Shown here in pieces: positions 7,360-14,736 of a stretch of DNA of 37,450 bases. The notes beneath the pieces are model-generated. The model made no database searches. It was not told the origin of the DNA and saw only the letters and a list, made by a program, of their open reading frames with translations. Position numbers and translations under genes: made by a program. Numbering within the stretch: position 1 is the first letter of the stretch; the number at the start of each line of letters is the position of its first letter. The stretch comes from an uncultured Selenomonas sp. (GTDB lineage Bacteria; Bacillota; Negativicutes; Selenomonadales; Selenomonadaceae), in assembly GCA_902780535.1 (NCBI GenBank), contig CACZFT010000059.1, forward strand, positions 1 through 37,450, written 5' to 3'.

Positions 7360-8247
7360 TCACTCCGCCTGCTGCGATGCCGGAGCTGCTGCCGGCACCT
7401 GTGCCTGCTGGGCCGTGACGGCCTGGACGGCAGCCGGGGCAGGCGCTGCCGCCATTTCCTCGACCGGTACGTCGGCAGCCGCTGCGACCTCGGCCGCGCT
7501 GCGGTTCATCTGCTGCTTCGCCTGACGCAGCGAGCTTGCCGCCTGGTCGACCGCCTTTGCCGACTGCTGCAGGTAGTCACCAGACTGCTGGGAAATCTGC
7601 TGCAGATAGTCCACATACTGCTGTGCCGCCTGCTGCAACGAATCGACGGACTGCTGGACGGCTTTCTGCACGAAATCCGCCGACTGCTGTGCCGCCTGTG
7701 CCGTATCCGTGACATGCCCGATGAGCTGATCGAAGACCTGATTGACATAGGCATCCGTCGTGTCGCGCTGCTGCTTCATTTCCTCTTTCGTGCGCTCGAG
7801 GATTTCGCGGCGCTTCTGCTCCGCCTGCTCGACGAGCACACGGGCCTTTTCTTCCGACTGCTTCTGGATTTCCTTGGCCTTTTCCTTCGCCTCGGCGACG
7901 ATGGCTTCCTTTTCCACGAGGTCGGCCGCATAGTCCTTGGCTTTCGTGATGATGCTGTCCGCTTCGCGGTGCGCTTCCTCGATGATCTGGCTCTCATTCG
8001 CCATGATTTCCTTGGCGTGGTTCAGTTCGAGCGGCAAGTCCTGACGCAGTTCTTCGACGAGGTGGATGAGGTCGTTCTCATCGATCATGCTCTTGCCCGT
8101 CAGGGGCACATGCGAGGCGTTGACGACGAGATTCTCCACTTCGTCGAGCGTGCGCTCGACGCGCGACGTCGCATTCCGGCTTGAGGTGTTGCGGTTTGCG
8201 GCATCGCGGGCCGCAGCCGTCCGTTTGGCAACCTTTTTAGAAGACAT
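7360..8247 (-). CDS. coiled-coil protein with hendecad repeats (unknown function)
   Basis: A 295-residue charged protein I cannot assign to a function. Visible parts: basic Ser/Arg/Asn-rich N-terminus (1-32), a long helical, Glu/Lys-rich region resembling DivIVA or F-type ATPase b-subunit coiled coils (about 60-165), then four consecutive 11-residue repeats at 187-230 of the form QQSxDxLQQxx, and an Ala/Pro/Gln-rich low-complexity tail from about 255. It has no signal peptide or membrane segment. It lies between coaD and larB, one base from larB. A filament-forming or membrane-surface scaffold role is possible but is inference only. Confidence 0.85.
   Translation of the reverse strand: MSSKKVAKRTAAARDAANRNTSSRNATSRVERTLDEVENLVVNASHVPLTGKSMIDENDLIHLVEELRQDLPLELNHAKEIMANESQIIEEAHREADSIITKAKDYAADLVEKEAIVAEAKEKAKEIQKQSEEKARVLVEQAEQKRREILERTKEEMKQQRDTTDAYVNQVFDQLIGHVTDTAQAAQQSADFVQKAVQQSVDSLQQAAQQYVDYLQQISQQSGDYLQQSAKAVDQAASSLRQAKQQMNRSAAEVAAAADVPVEEMAAAPAPAAVQAVTAQQAQVPAAAPASQQAE
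7558..7689 (-). repeat. four tandem 33-bp (11-residue) coding repeats
   Basis: Within the coiled-coil gene, residues 187-230 are QQSADFVQKAV, QQSVDSLQQAA, QQYVDYLQQIS and QQSGDYLQQSA. The 11-residue period places hydrophobic residues on one stripe of an untwisted helix. Confidence 0.85.
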
Positions 8248-8285
8248 GTTTTTTCCCTCTTTTTATACTGGAAGCATGGATGAAA

Positions 8286-8770
8286 TCATCGCTTCTTATC
8301 ATTTTCAGCAGCAATTCTTTCATTCACTGCGTGTTCAACACATGATGGCACGAGCCCGTGCACGTCCCCCGGACGCCCGACGAGCTCACAAACGAATAGG
8401 ACGGATTCGTGAGCAGGAAGACCGTCTCGATGGAATCGTCGAGATGATGCAGGATGTGCGCTTCGTTTTCCTCGTATTCGAGATCCTTGACGGAGCGCAC
8501 GCCGCGCACGATGATGTTCGCGTGGATCTTTTCCATATAATCCGTCAGCAGGCCCGAGAACGCATCGACGCGGACGTTCGGCAGATGCGACGTCGCTTCT
8601 TCGAGAAAGCGCTTGCGCTCCTCGATGGAGAAGAATCCTTCCTTGCGCACGTTGTGAAAGACGCAGATGACGAGTTCGTCAAAGAGACGGCTCGCGCGCT
8701 CGAAGATATCGACATGGCCGATGGTCACGGGGTCGAAGCTGCCCGAACAGACAGCGATGCGGTGGCTCAT
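8286..8770 (-). CDS. coaD: phosphopantetheine adenylyltransferase, frameshifted near the 3' end
   Basis: CoaD adenylylates 4'-phosphopantetheine, the penultimate step of CoA synthesis, and is essential in most bacteria. The N-terminal SGSFDPVTIGHVD nucleotide-binding motif and the later RGVR and YSFVSSS motifs are clear. After SSSGVR the open frame leaves the family sequence and stops at 8324. In the next frame the expected ending (GDVHGLVPSCVEHAVNERI) continues to a stop at 8286. Compared with B. subtilis CoaD about six residues are also missing at the junction, so a loss of about 19 bases near 8360-8370 fits best. Start overlaps the rsmD stop (ATGA). Confidence 0.88.
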
Positions 8771-9342
8771 ACGGAATCCTCCCCAACATAGCTCTTTTTC
8801 TGGAAAAAGCTCAGCTGCGTCGTCCTGCCATAGCGGCGATGATCGACGCGGACGATCGACGAAAGCTCCGGCACATCGTCCTCGTCCCCGCCGTGCTCGA
8901 CAACGAGGATGGCATCTTCTGCAAGCAGGCTCCCTTTGTCAAAGACAGAGAGCGCCCGCTGCCAGAGTCCTTTGTGATATGGCGGGTCGCAGAAGACGAG
9001 ATCGAATGTGCGCCCCTGATGCTCGAGCCGCGAAAGGCTCGCAAAAGCATCACCTGCGAGGACTTCCGCCTCCTGCTCGAAATGGCAGTGGCGGATGTTT
9101 TCCCGGAGGATGTCCGCCGTCGACTGGTCGAGGAAGACGGCAGACCGCGCGCCGCGCGAGAGCGCCTCGAGGCCGAGGCTGCCCGTGCCTGCAAAGACGT
9201 CGAGCACCGTGCGGCCGGAAACCATGGAGCCCAGGATGCTGTAAAGCGACTCCTTCACGCGGTCAGACGTCGGCCGCGTCGTCTCCATGCCTTTCGGCGC
9301 CTTGAGCCGCGCCCCGCGCGCCCGTCCCGTGATGATGCGCAT
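8767..9342 (-). CDS. rsmD: 16S rRNA (guanine966-N2)-methyltransferase
   Basis: Methylates G966 of 16S rRNA in the small subunit using S-adenosylmethionine. The 191-residue Rossmann-fold protein begins MRIITGRARG, has the SAM-binding DVFAGTGSLGLEALSRG motif and the catalytic DPPY motif of N-methyltransferases. GAGAGGAGG precedes the ATG. Its stop overlaps the coaD start, the conserved rsmD-coaD pair, and it appears to head the rsmD-coaD-coiled-coil-larB-larC operon. Confidence 0.95.
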   Translation of the reverse strand: MRIITGRARGARLKAPKGMETTRPTSDRVKESLYSILGSMVSGRTVLDVFAGTGSLGLEALSRGARSAVFLDQSTADILRENIRHCHFEQEAEVLAGDAFASLSRLEHQGRTFDLVFCDPPYHKGLWQRALSVFDKGSLLAEDAILVVEHGGDEDDVPELSSIVRVDHRRYGRTTQLSFFQKKSYVGEDSV

Positions 9343-9472
9343 GCGCGTCCTCCTCTCGAAAAAAACTCCAATCGCATTCTATTCTACCATACTTTTCCCA
9401 GTTCGTGAATATCGTTGAAATTTTTCATGTGCCGTGATACGCTGAAAGCAAGAAAAAAACGGGAGGTTTCCC

Positions 9473-11161
9473 ATGCATCGCATTTTTCGCGCCCTGCTGC
9501 TCGTTCTCGTCCTTGCAGCAGTTCTCGCCTTCTACCATTTTCTCCTGCATCCTGCCGCCGCGCTCACGCCCGTGTCGCCTGTGCGCACGTTTTCTTCGCG
9601 CGTCGTGCTCGTGCCGCTTGACAGCAGGCCGCCGTGCCGCCAGCAGGTCGCCGACCTCGGCCGCATCGCAGGGCTCGATGTCGTGACGCCGCCTGCAGAA
9701 TGCATGGACTACTATTCTCAGCCTGGTGATACGCGCGCCATGCAGGACTGGCTCATGACGGCTGTGCAGCCCGGCGACGCCGTCATCCTTTCCATCGACC
9801 AGCTGCTCTACGGCGGCCTGCTCGCCGCGCGCGAAAAGCAGGCGCCGGAAGATCTGCAGGACGCGCTCGTCGATTACCTTCGCGCCCTGCGTGCCGCGCA
9901 TCCCGGCGTCCCCATCTACGCCTTCTCCATCCTGCCGCGCCTCACGCCGCAGGACACGATTGACGGCTATGACGAACGCCGCGCCCTCATCGCTTACTCG
10001 CGCCTCGTCGGGCGCAGAGCCGCCGGCCTCGCCATTGACGAAGACGAGCTCGCGCGCCTGCGCGCCAAGATTTCCGACCAGAGCCTCGCAACGTATGAAG
10101 GCCATTTCCGCGAGAACGCCACGCTCAATGAAAAGCTCGTCGCACTGACGAAGGACGGCACGCTCACGCGCCTCGTGCTCGGGCAGGATGATGGCGAGCC
10201 CTACGGCATCCCGAACATCGAGAAAGCCGCCATCCAGCAGACGATGGCAGAGCTCGGCCTCACGGAACAGCAGTGCTTCCTCACGCACGGCGCCGACGAA
10301 ATCGCCCAGACACTGCTCGCGGCCTACGCCTGCGAGCGTGCGGGCTACCATCCGCGCGTCGCCATCGCCGCGACCGACCCGAAAGCGAAGATGCGCGTCA
10401 TGCCCTATATGGCCGTTGATTGCGAAACGGTCGCCGAAGAAAAAATCCGCCTGCTCGGCGGCACCGTCGCGGATGCCCAAGAAGACGCCGACCTCACGCT
10501 CTTCCTCTCGGCAAATGACAGCGACGAAGGCTCGATGGACACGCGGCAGGCCGCTGCAGACTTCCTCACGGCCTGCGTCGTATCGCCAGACAAAGCGGGC
10601 ACGCCTGTCGCGCTTGTCGACCTCAGCAAGCATTTCGACGCCGCCGAGCCGCTGCTGCCGCTGCTCCTGAGCCGTGACTTCCCCGTCACGCGCCTCGCCG
10701 CCTATGCGGGCTGGAACACGACGAGCAACGCCATCGGCACGGCGCTCTCCGCTGCGGCCATCCGCGAAGCTGCCGCGGCCCAGCCGCTCGACGCGGACGA
10801 AGCCCGTGCCGTCGCCGCTGAGAGCGCCCGCTTCCTCCAGAACCGCGTGCTCGAAGACTACTTCTATCTCAAAGCCGACATCGATCCCATCAACCACGCG
10901 CTGAAGAAAGCCGACTACCGCAACACCTCCGACCTCGACCTCGAGCACAACCACCGCTGGGCGACGGCCATGCTCCAGAAAAAGCTCCAGCTCCAGACCA
11001 TCCTCTACAAGCACTCGAAGAGCCTGCGCGCCCCGTTCCCCGTCCCGCAGACGGGCGAAGAGCTCGCCATCTACGACCTGCGCACCGATACGAGCTTCCC
11101 CTGGCCGCGGACGTTCGAAATCTATCTCGAAACCGAGCCGTATTTTGCGCTCGCAAAATAA
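9473..11161 (+). CDS. DUF4127 family protein, membrane-anchored or exported
   Basis: A 562-residue protein of the DUF4127 family, whose function is not known to me. Family hallmarks seen: VVLVPLDSRPPC near residue 44, SIDQLLYGGLLAAR, LVLGQDDGEPYG mid-protein and AGWNTTSNAIGTAL in the C-terminal half. An uncleaved signal anchor or signal peptide occupies residues 4-25 (Leu/Val-rich), so the main part is likely outside the cytoplasmic membrane. AAACGGGAGG precedes the ATG. It is the only protein gene on the plus strand in the first half of the window and stands alone, immediately before tRNA-Gln. Confidence 0.87.
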   Translation: MHRIFRALLLVLVLAAVLAFYHFLLHPAAALTPVSPVRTFSSRVVLVPLDSRPPCRQQVADLGRIAGLDVVTPPAECMDYYSQPGDTRAMQDWLMTAVQPGDAVILSIDQLLYGGLLAAREKQAPEDLQDALVDYLRALRAAHPGVPIYAFSILPRLTPQDTIDGYDERRALIAYSRLVGRRAAGLAIDEDELARLRAKISDQSLATYEGHFRENATLNEKLVALTKDGTLTRLVLGQDDGEPYGIPNIEKAAIQQTMAELGLTEQQCFLTHGADEIAQTLLAAYACERAGYHPRVAIAATDPKAKMRVMPYMAVDCETVAEEKIRLLGGTVADAQEDADLTLFLSANDSDEGSMDTRQAAADFLTACVVSPDKAGTPVALVDLSKHFDAAEPLLPLLLSRDFPVTRLAAYAGWNTTSNAIGTALSAAAIREAAAAQPLDADEARAVAAESARFLQNRVLEDYFYLKADIDPINHALKKADYRNTSDLDLEHNHRWATAMLQKKLQLQTILYKHSKSLRAPFPVPQTGEELAIYDLRTDTSFPWPRTFEIYLETEPYFALAK

Positions 11162-11185
11162 TTTCGCAGAAATCCAAATTTTTCC

Positions 11186-11214
11186 TTGACACCAGCCGCT
11201 CGAACCGTTATACT
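11186..11214 (+). promoter_or_regulatory. promoter of tRNA-Gln
   Basis: TTGACA (11186-11191), a 17-base spacer and TATACT (11209-11214) stand 20 bases before the mature tRNA 5' end. Confidence 0.85.
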
Positions 11215-11234
11215 ATCTCTTGTCGATACGACAT

Positions 11235-11310
11235 AGGGGCATCGCCAAGTTGGTAAGGCACGGGATTCTGAATCCCGCATGCGTAGGTTCGAGTCCTGCT
11301 GCCCCTGCCA
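11235..11310 (+). tRNA. tRNA-Gln (anticodon CTG)
   Basis: Full cloverleaf of 76 bases with encoded CCA. Acceptor AGGGGCA/TGCCCCT, anticodon stem CGGGA/TCCCG closing the loop TTCTGAA (anticodon CTG, reading CAG), T-arm with TTCGAGT, discriminator G as expected for Gln. Its 3' part is duplicated at 12072-12132. Confidence 0.95.
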
Positions 11311-11315
11311 TTTGA
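11255..11315 (+). repeat. att-like direct repeat, left copy (3' half of tRNA-Gln)
   Basis: From 11263 to 11315, 53 bases are identical to 12080-12132. With one mismatch (11262) the match extends leftward to 11255. It covers the tRNA from the anticodon stem to four or five bases past CCA, as at integrase-type tRNA attachment sites. Confidence 0.9.
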
Positions 11316-11323
11316 AAAATCCG

Positions 11324-11351
11324 AGACCATCGCGAAGTCGATGGTCTTTTT
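11324..11351 (+). terminator. terminator after tRNA-Gln
   Basis: AGACCATCG pairs with CGATGGTCT, then a T run. Confidence 0.75.
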
Positions 11352-11386
11352 CATTCCCAGATTCTTATTTTATACTTCTAAAGAGA

Positions 11387-11420
11387 AACGGCAACTCGCC
11401 GATCATGGCGGGTTGCCGTT
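11387..11420 (-). terminator. terminator after brnA
   Basis: Fourteen-base stem (11387-11400 with 11407-11420, one G-T pair) around a six-base loop, lying just after the brnA stop on the minus strand. Confidence 0.7.
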
Positions 11421-11430
11421 CATATTCTAT

Positions 11431-11745
11431 TTACAAGCATTTTGCAACCATCGCCGGATCGTTGATGGCTAAATCCAACAGGCGGCTGAGAATACCTGTA
11501 TAGCCCCTTCCAAGCTTCTTCGCTTTTGCCAGTGTGTCCGGCGACACGCGGATAGAAACGAGCTGTTTCTTTCGCTCCGCACGTTGCTTGGCAGCGATGC
11601 GTGCGAACTCCTCATACTGTTTTTCCGTGAGTTCCGGGCAATCTTCATCATAGGTGATAGGCATGGACGCAGCGCGGCGGATGCGTTTGCGTTGCTCTTC
11701 TGTCGGCTTCTGCCCTGATCTCACAACCATTTTATGAATGGCCAT
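11431..11745 (-). CDS. brnA: BrnA-type antitoxin
   Basis: A 104-residue antitoxin that neutralises BrnT and represses the pair. C-terminal ribbon-helix-helix-like region: KQLVSIRVSPDTLAKAKKLGRGYTGILSRLLDLAI, preceded by the typical charged linker containing DEDCPELTEKQYEEF. The ATG giving MAIHKMVV is chosen because AGGAGG lies 7 bases upstream; the open frame from 11769 would begin before this site. It overlaps the end of brnT by 14 bases, as usual for toxin-first BrnTA operons. The RHH strand (VSIRVS) should contact DNA at the operator upstream of brnT. Confidence 0.88.
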   Translation of the reverse strand: MAIHKMVVRSGQKPTEEQRKRIRRAASMPITYDEDCPELTEKQYEEFARIAAKQRAERKKQLVSIRVSPDTLAKAKKLGRGYTGILSRLLDLAINDPAMVAKCL

Positions 11746-12028
11746 AGTACAACCTCCTCTCACGCGCATTCGCTGTTCTTGCGGATATCAGTCGAATCGA
11801 TTCATGCTCCGGACGTTCCGTAAAGACAACGAACAAAACATCTTCCACCTTGCCAATCGTGATGTATCGGTCTTCTTCATCACTATGCAGCTCGTCAAAC
11901 ATCTCAATCCGTGCTTCATCTCCGAAAATCAATCCGGCATCCTCAAAGCCGATGCCATGTTTTCGCCGATTGATTTCATTCTTTTCGTCATCCCATTCGA
12001 TAAGACGACCATCGATTTCTTCTATCAT
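11732..12028 (-). CDS. brnT: BrnT-type ribonuclease toxin
   Basis: A 98-residue toxin of the BrnT family (RelE-like fold RNase that blocks growth by cutting RNA). Recognised from the N-terminal IEWDDEKNEINRRKHGIGFEDA block, the DEEDRYITIGKVEDVLFVVFTER strand pair and the C-terminal RLISARTANARERRLYY ending, all diagnostic. Family length is about 90-100. The only usable start is the ATG at 12026-12028. The promoter -10 box ends six bases before this codon, so the message may be leaderless. Lower GC than neighbouring genes and position between two tRNA-Gln half repeats suggest acquisition. Confidence 0.9.
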   Translation of the reverse strand: MIEEIDGRLIEWDDEKNEINRRKHGIGFEDAGLIFGDEARIEMFDELHSDEEDRYITIGKVEDVLFVVFTERPEHESIRLISARTANARERRLYYGHS

Positions 12029-12034
12029 ACTTCA

Positions 12035-12063
12035 AGTATAACTCAAAGTATTACAATTTGCAA
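12035..12063 (-). promoter_or_regulatory. promoter of brnT-brnA
   Basis: Minus strand TTGCAA (12058-12063), 17-base spacer, TATACT (12035-12040). The spacer and -10 contain two near-copies of ATACTTGA about 12 bases apart, a possible BrnA operator. The predicted start of transcription coincides with the brnT ATG. Confidence 0.75.
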
Positions 12064-12071
12064 CAATAAGC

Positions 12072-12132
12072 AAGGCACAGGATTCTGAATCCCGCATGCG
12101 TAGGTTCGAGTCCTGCTGCCCCTGCCATTTGA
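12072..12132 (+). repeat. att-like direct repeat, right copy (tRNA-Gln 3' fragment)
   Basis: Second copy of the 3' part of tRNA-Gln. It lacks the acceptor 5' strand and D-arm, so it is not a tRNA gene. Distance between copies is 817 bases; the segment between holds only terminators and brnT-brnA. Confidence 0.9.
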
Positions 12133-12137
12133 GAGAT

Positions 12138-12174
12138 AGCGGCTATCGCATAAGATGTGCGATAGCCGCTTTTG
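12138..12174 (+). terminator. terminator beyond the right tRNA fragment
   Basis: Perfect 13-base stem AGCGGCTATCGCA/TGCGATAGCCGCT followed by TTTTG. Probably the original terminator of tRNA-Gln before the islet inserted. Confidence 0.75.
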
Positions 12175-12184
12175 TTGTATCCAT

Positions 12185-12220
12185 AAAGAAAACGGCCTCC
12201 GCGCGGAAGCCGTTTTCTTT
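12185..12220 (-). terminator. terminator after udk
   Basis: AAAGAAAACGGC pairs with GCCGTTTTCTTT with an inner stem; A and T tracts on both sides make it usable in both directions. It overlaps the udk stop codon. Confidence 0.7.
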
Positions 12221-12833
12221 ATTTATCTGCGAGCAACGCTTCAATCTTCGTCTTCATGATGTCGAACGCCACATCATTGAGGCCGCTGTTGAGGATGAGG
12301 TCAGCGACGGTCTTCGTCGGCTCGACATAGAGGTAGTGCATCGGCTTGACGGTCGTCAGGTACTGCTCCATGATGTTCTCGAGACTGCGGCCGCGCTCCT
12401 TGATGTCGCGCGTGACGCGGCGCAGGATGCGCTCATCGGCGTCGGCCTCGACGAATATCTTGATGTCGAAGAGGTCGCGCAGGCGCGCGTCCTGGAGGAT
12501 CAGGATGCCCTCGACGATGATGACGCGGCTCGGCTCGACGCGGACGATGTCTTTCGCGCGCGTGTGATGCGCGAAGTCATACGTCGGGCAGTCGATGGCC
12601 TTGCCTTCGCGCAACGCCTTGAGGTGCTCGATCAGGAGGTCGGTCTCAAGGGAGTCCGGATGGTCGTAGTTGATTTTCTGGCGCTCCTCGAACGGGAGGT
12701 CGTCATGCGGCCGATAGTAGTTGTCGTGATACATGACCGTGATGCGGTCGCCGAAATACGCTTTGAGCCGGTTCGTGAATGTCGATTTGCCCGAGCCCGT
12801 GCCGCCTGCGATGCCGATGATTGTCGTCTTCAT
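12219..12833 (-). CDS. udk: uridine kinase
   Basis: Phosphorylates uridine and cytidine in the pyrimidine salvage pathway. 204 residues with the Walker A loop GGTGSGKST at residues 10-18, the substrate motif HDNYYRPHDDLP, the YDHPDSLETDLL region and VEGILILQD (Walker B), all typical of bacterial Udk. Full length. It follows the cinA-type gene by about 45 bases on the same strand and appears to be the last gene of the rimO-pncC-udk run. Confidence 0.95.
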   Translation of the reverse strand: MKTTIIGIAGGTGSGKSTFTNRLKAYFGDRITVMYHDNYYRPHDDLPFEERQKINYDHPDSLETDLLIEHLKALREGKAIDCPTYDFAHHTRAKDIVRVEPSRVIIVEGILILQDARLRDLFDIKIFVEADADERILRRVTRDIKERGRSLENIMEQYLTTVKPMHYLYVEPTKTVADLILNSGLNDVAFDIMKTKIEALLADK

Positions 12834-12878
12834 GCTTCTGTCTCCCCATGCCTCGCTTGTCTTGCTGTGATTCTGCTT

Positions 12879-13385
12879 TTATTTCTCTGTCAGTGCGTCG
12901 AGCACCATCGCGAGCACAATCTCGCTCGCCTGCCGCTTGACCTCCATGCGCGTGCCGCGAAAATGGTTTTCGCGCACGACCGTACCCCACGGCCCGGATG
13001 CTGCTGTGTAGACGAGGCCGACCGGCTTTTCCGCCGTGCCGCCGCCCGGGCCTGCAATGCCCGTCGTCGCAAGGCCGACATCCGTACCGACCGCGCGCCG
13101 CACGCCCTCGGCCATTTCGCGCGCCGTCTCTTCCGAAACCGCGCCATGCGCCGCGAGCGTCGCATGCTGCACGCCGACGAGCTTTTCCTTGACCTCGTTC
13201 GAATACGAGACGATGGAGCCCATGACATAGGCCGAGCTGCCCGCGATGTCCGTCAGGCGGCTCGTAACGAGGCCGCCCGTGCAGGATTCCGCGCAGGCAA
13301 CCGTGAGGCCGTGAGCCGCGAGCACGCTCCCGAGCCGAGCTTCGACAGGCTCTTTTCCGCTTTCCGTCACATGCAGCGCGCTCAT
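12879..13385 (-). CDS. pncC: nicotinamide-nucleotide amidase (CinA C-terminal domain protein)
   Basis: A 168-residue stand-alone CinA C-terminal domain. Such proteins deamidate nicotinamide mononucleotide to nicotinate mononucleotide in NAD recycling. Signature motifs: AESCTGGLVTSRLT at residues 32-45, GAVSEETAREMAEG and TGIAGPGGGTAEKPVGLVY. The N-terminal MoCF-like half of full CinA is absent, as in E. coli PncC/YgaD. Its ATG overlaps the end of rimO (ATGA), so it was coupled to rimO before or despite the rimO frameshift. Confidence 0.92.
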   Translation of the reverse strand: MSALHVTESGKEPVEARLGSVLAAHGLTVACAESCTGGLVTSRLTDIAGSSAYVMGSIVSYSNEVKEKLVGVQHATLAAHGAVSEETAREMAEGVRRAVGTDVGLATTGIAGPGGGTAEKPVGLVYTAASGPWGTVVRENHFRGTRMEVKRQASEIVLAMVLDALTEK

Positions 13386-14712
13386 TCCTTGTCCACCCTT
13401 TCGCCGACAACGTCATACGTGAAGCCCTGCAGGACTTTCACGCGCACGATGTCGCCGGGCTGGCTGTCCGTGTCGCCCTCGATGTAGACCTGTCCGTCGA
13501 CATCCGGCGCCGGTACGAGCGGCCGACGGCGATGTTCTGCTGCTCTTCGTCGCGGCCTTCGACGAGCACGTCGAGCTCGCGGCCTTCGAGCTCCTGATTG
13601 AGCTCTTCCGAAATCTTGCACTGCACGCTCATGAGGTCATGATAGCGCTCCTGCATGACATCTTCAGGCACCTGATGCGGCATGTCATAGGCCGGCGTGC
13701 CCTCTTCGCGCGAATACGTGAAGACGCCGACCTTGTCGAGGCGCATTTCTTCGAGGAAGTTCCGCAGCGTCTGATACTGCGCATCCGTCTCGCCCGGAAA
13801 GCCGACCATGAACGTCGAGCGGATCGTCACGCCCGGGATGCGCTCGCGCAGCTTCTGGATCAGCGCGCGCATGGATGCCTGCGTGTCGGGACGATGCATG
13901 CGGCGCAGGACTTCGTCATGTGCGTGCTGCATCGGGATGTCCACGTATTTCACAAGCTTCGGCTCTTTGGCAATCGTCTCGATGAGCTCGTCGTCGAAAT
14001 ACGTCGGATAGCTGTAGAGCGTGCGGATCCAGCGGACATCGTCCACTTTGCAGAGCTCGCGCAAGAGCTTCGCAAGGCACGGCTCGCCATAGATGTCGCG
14101 GCCGTACTCCGTCGAATCCTGCGCAATCAGCACGATTTCCTTGACACCTTTCGCCGCGAGATTTGCGACTTCGTCCTTGATGTCCTCAATCTTACGGCTG
14201 CGGTATTTGCCGCGGATGTACGGAATCGCACAGAACGCGCAGCGGTTGTTGCAGCCCTCGGCGATTTTGACGTAGGCCGTATACGACGGCGTCGTCGTGA
14301 TGCGCGGCGTGTGCTCATCGTAGAGCAGCTCGTCCTCGCCTGCGATGACGACGCGATGGCCTTTGAGCGTCTCCTCGACGGCTTCCATGATGCGGTTCCA
14401 GGCGCCCGTGCCGATGATGGCGTCGGCCTCCGGCATCTCATCGAGGAGTTCCTGCTTGTAGCGCTGACCGAGGCAGCCCGCGATGATGAGGCTGCGGCAG
14501 CGGCCCGACTCCTTGTACTCCGCCATGTTGAGAATCGTCGTGATGGATTCCTCTTTCGCCGATTTGATAAAGGCGCACGTATTGACGATGAGGATGTCGG
14601 CCTCCGACGGATCCGGCGTGATTTCGATGCCGTGATCCCGCAGGATGCCGAGCATCATTTCTGTATCAACGAGATTTTTCGAGCAGCCGAGGCTCACAAA
14701 ACCTGCTTTCAA
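13382..14712 (-). CDS. rimO: ribosomal protein S12 methylthiotransferase, frameshifted near the 3' end
   Basis: RimO adds a methylthio group to Asp of ribosomal protein S12; a radical-SAM enzyme with two [4Fe-4S] clusters. The N-terminal cluster Cys are at 10, 46 and 80, and the radical-SAM CNNRCAFC is at 154-161. The start is TTG (14710-14712) with GGAGGG 8 bases upstream. After GRSYR, in the C-terminal TRAM domain, the frame shifts and ends at 13438. The expected ending (APDVDGQVYIEGD to VVGERVDKE) continues in another frame to 13382. One or four missing bases near 13505-13514, within the palindrome CCGGCGCCGG, would restore it. Confidence 0.9.
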
Positions 14713-14736
14713 AATGGTTTCCCTCCAAAATATATG

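Noticed and set aside
8286-8400. Programmed frameshifting as the cause of the coaD break
   Set aside because: No slippery heptamer or downstream structure typical of programmed sites, and residues are missing at the junction, which frameshifting would not explain.
12072-12132. Second tRNA-Gln gene
   Set aside because: Lacks the 5' acceptor strand and the D-arm; only a 3' fragment.
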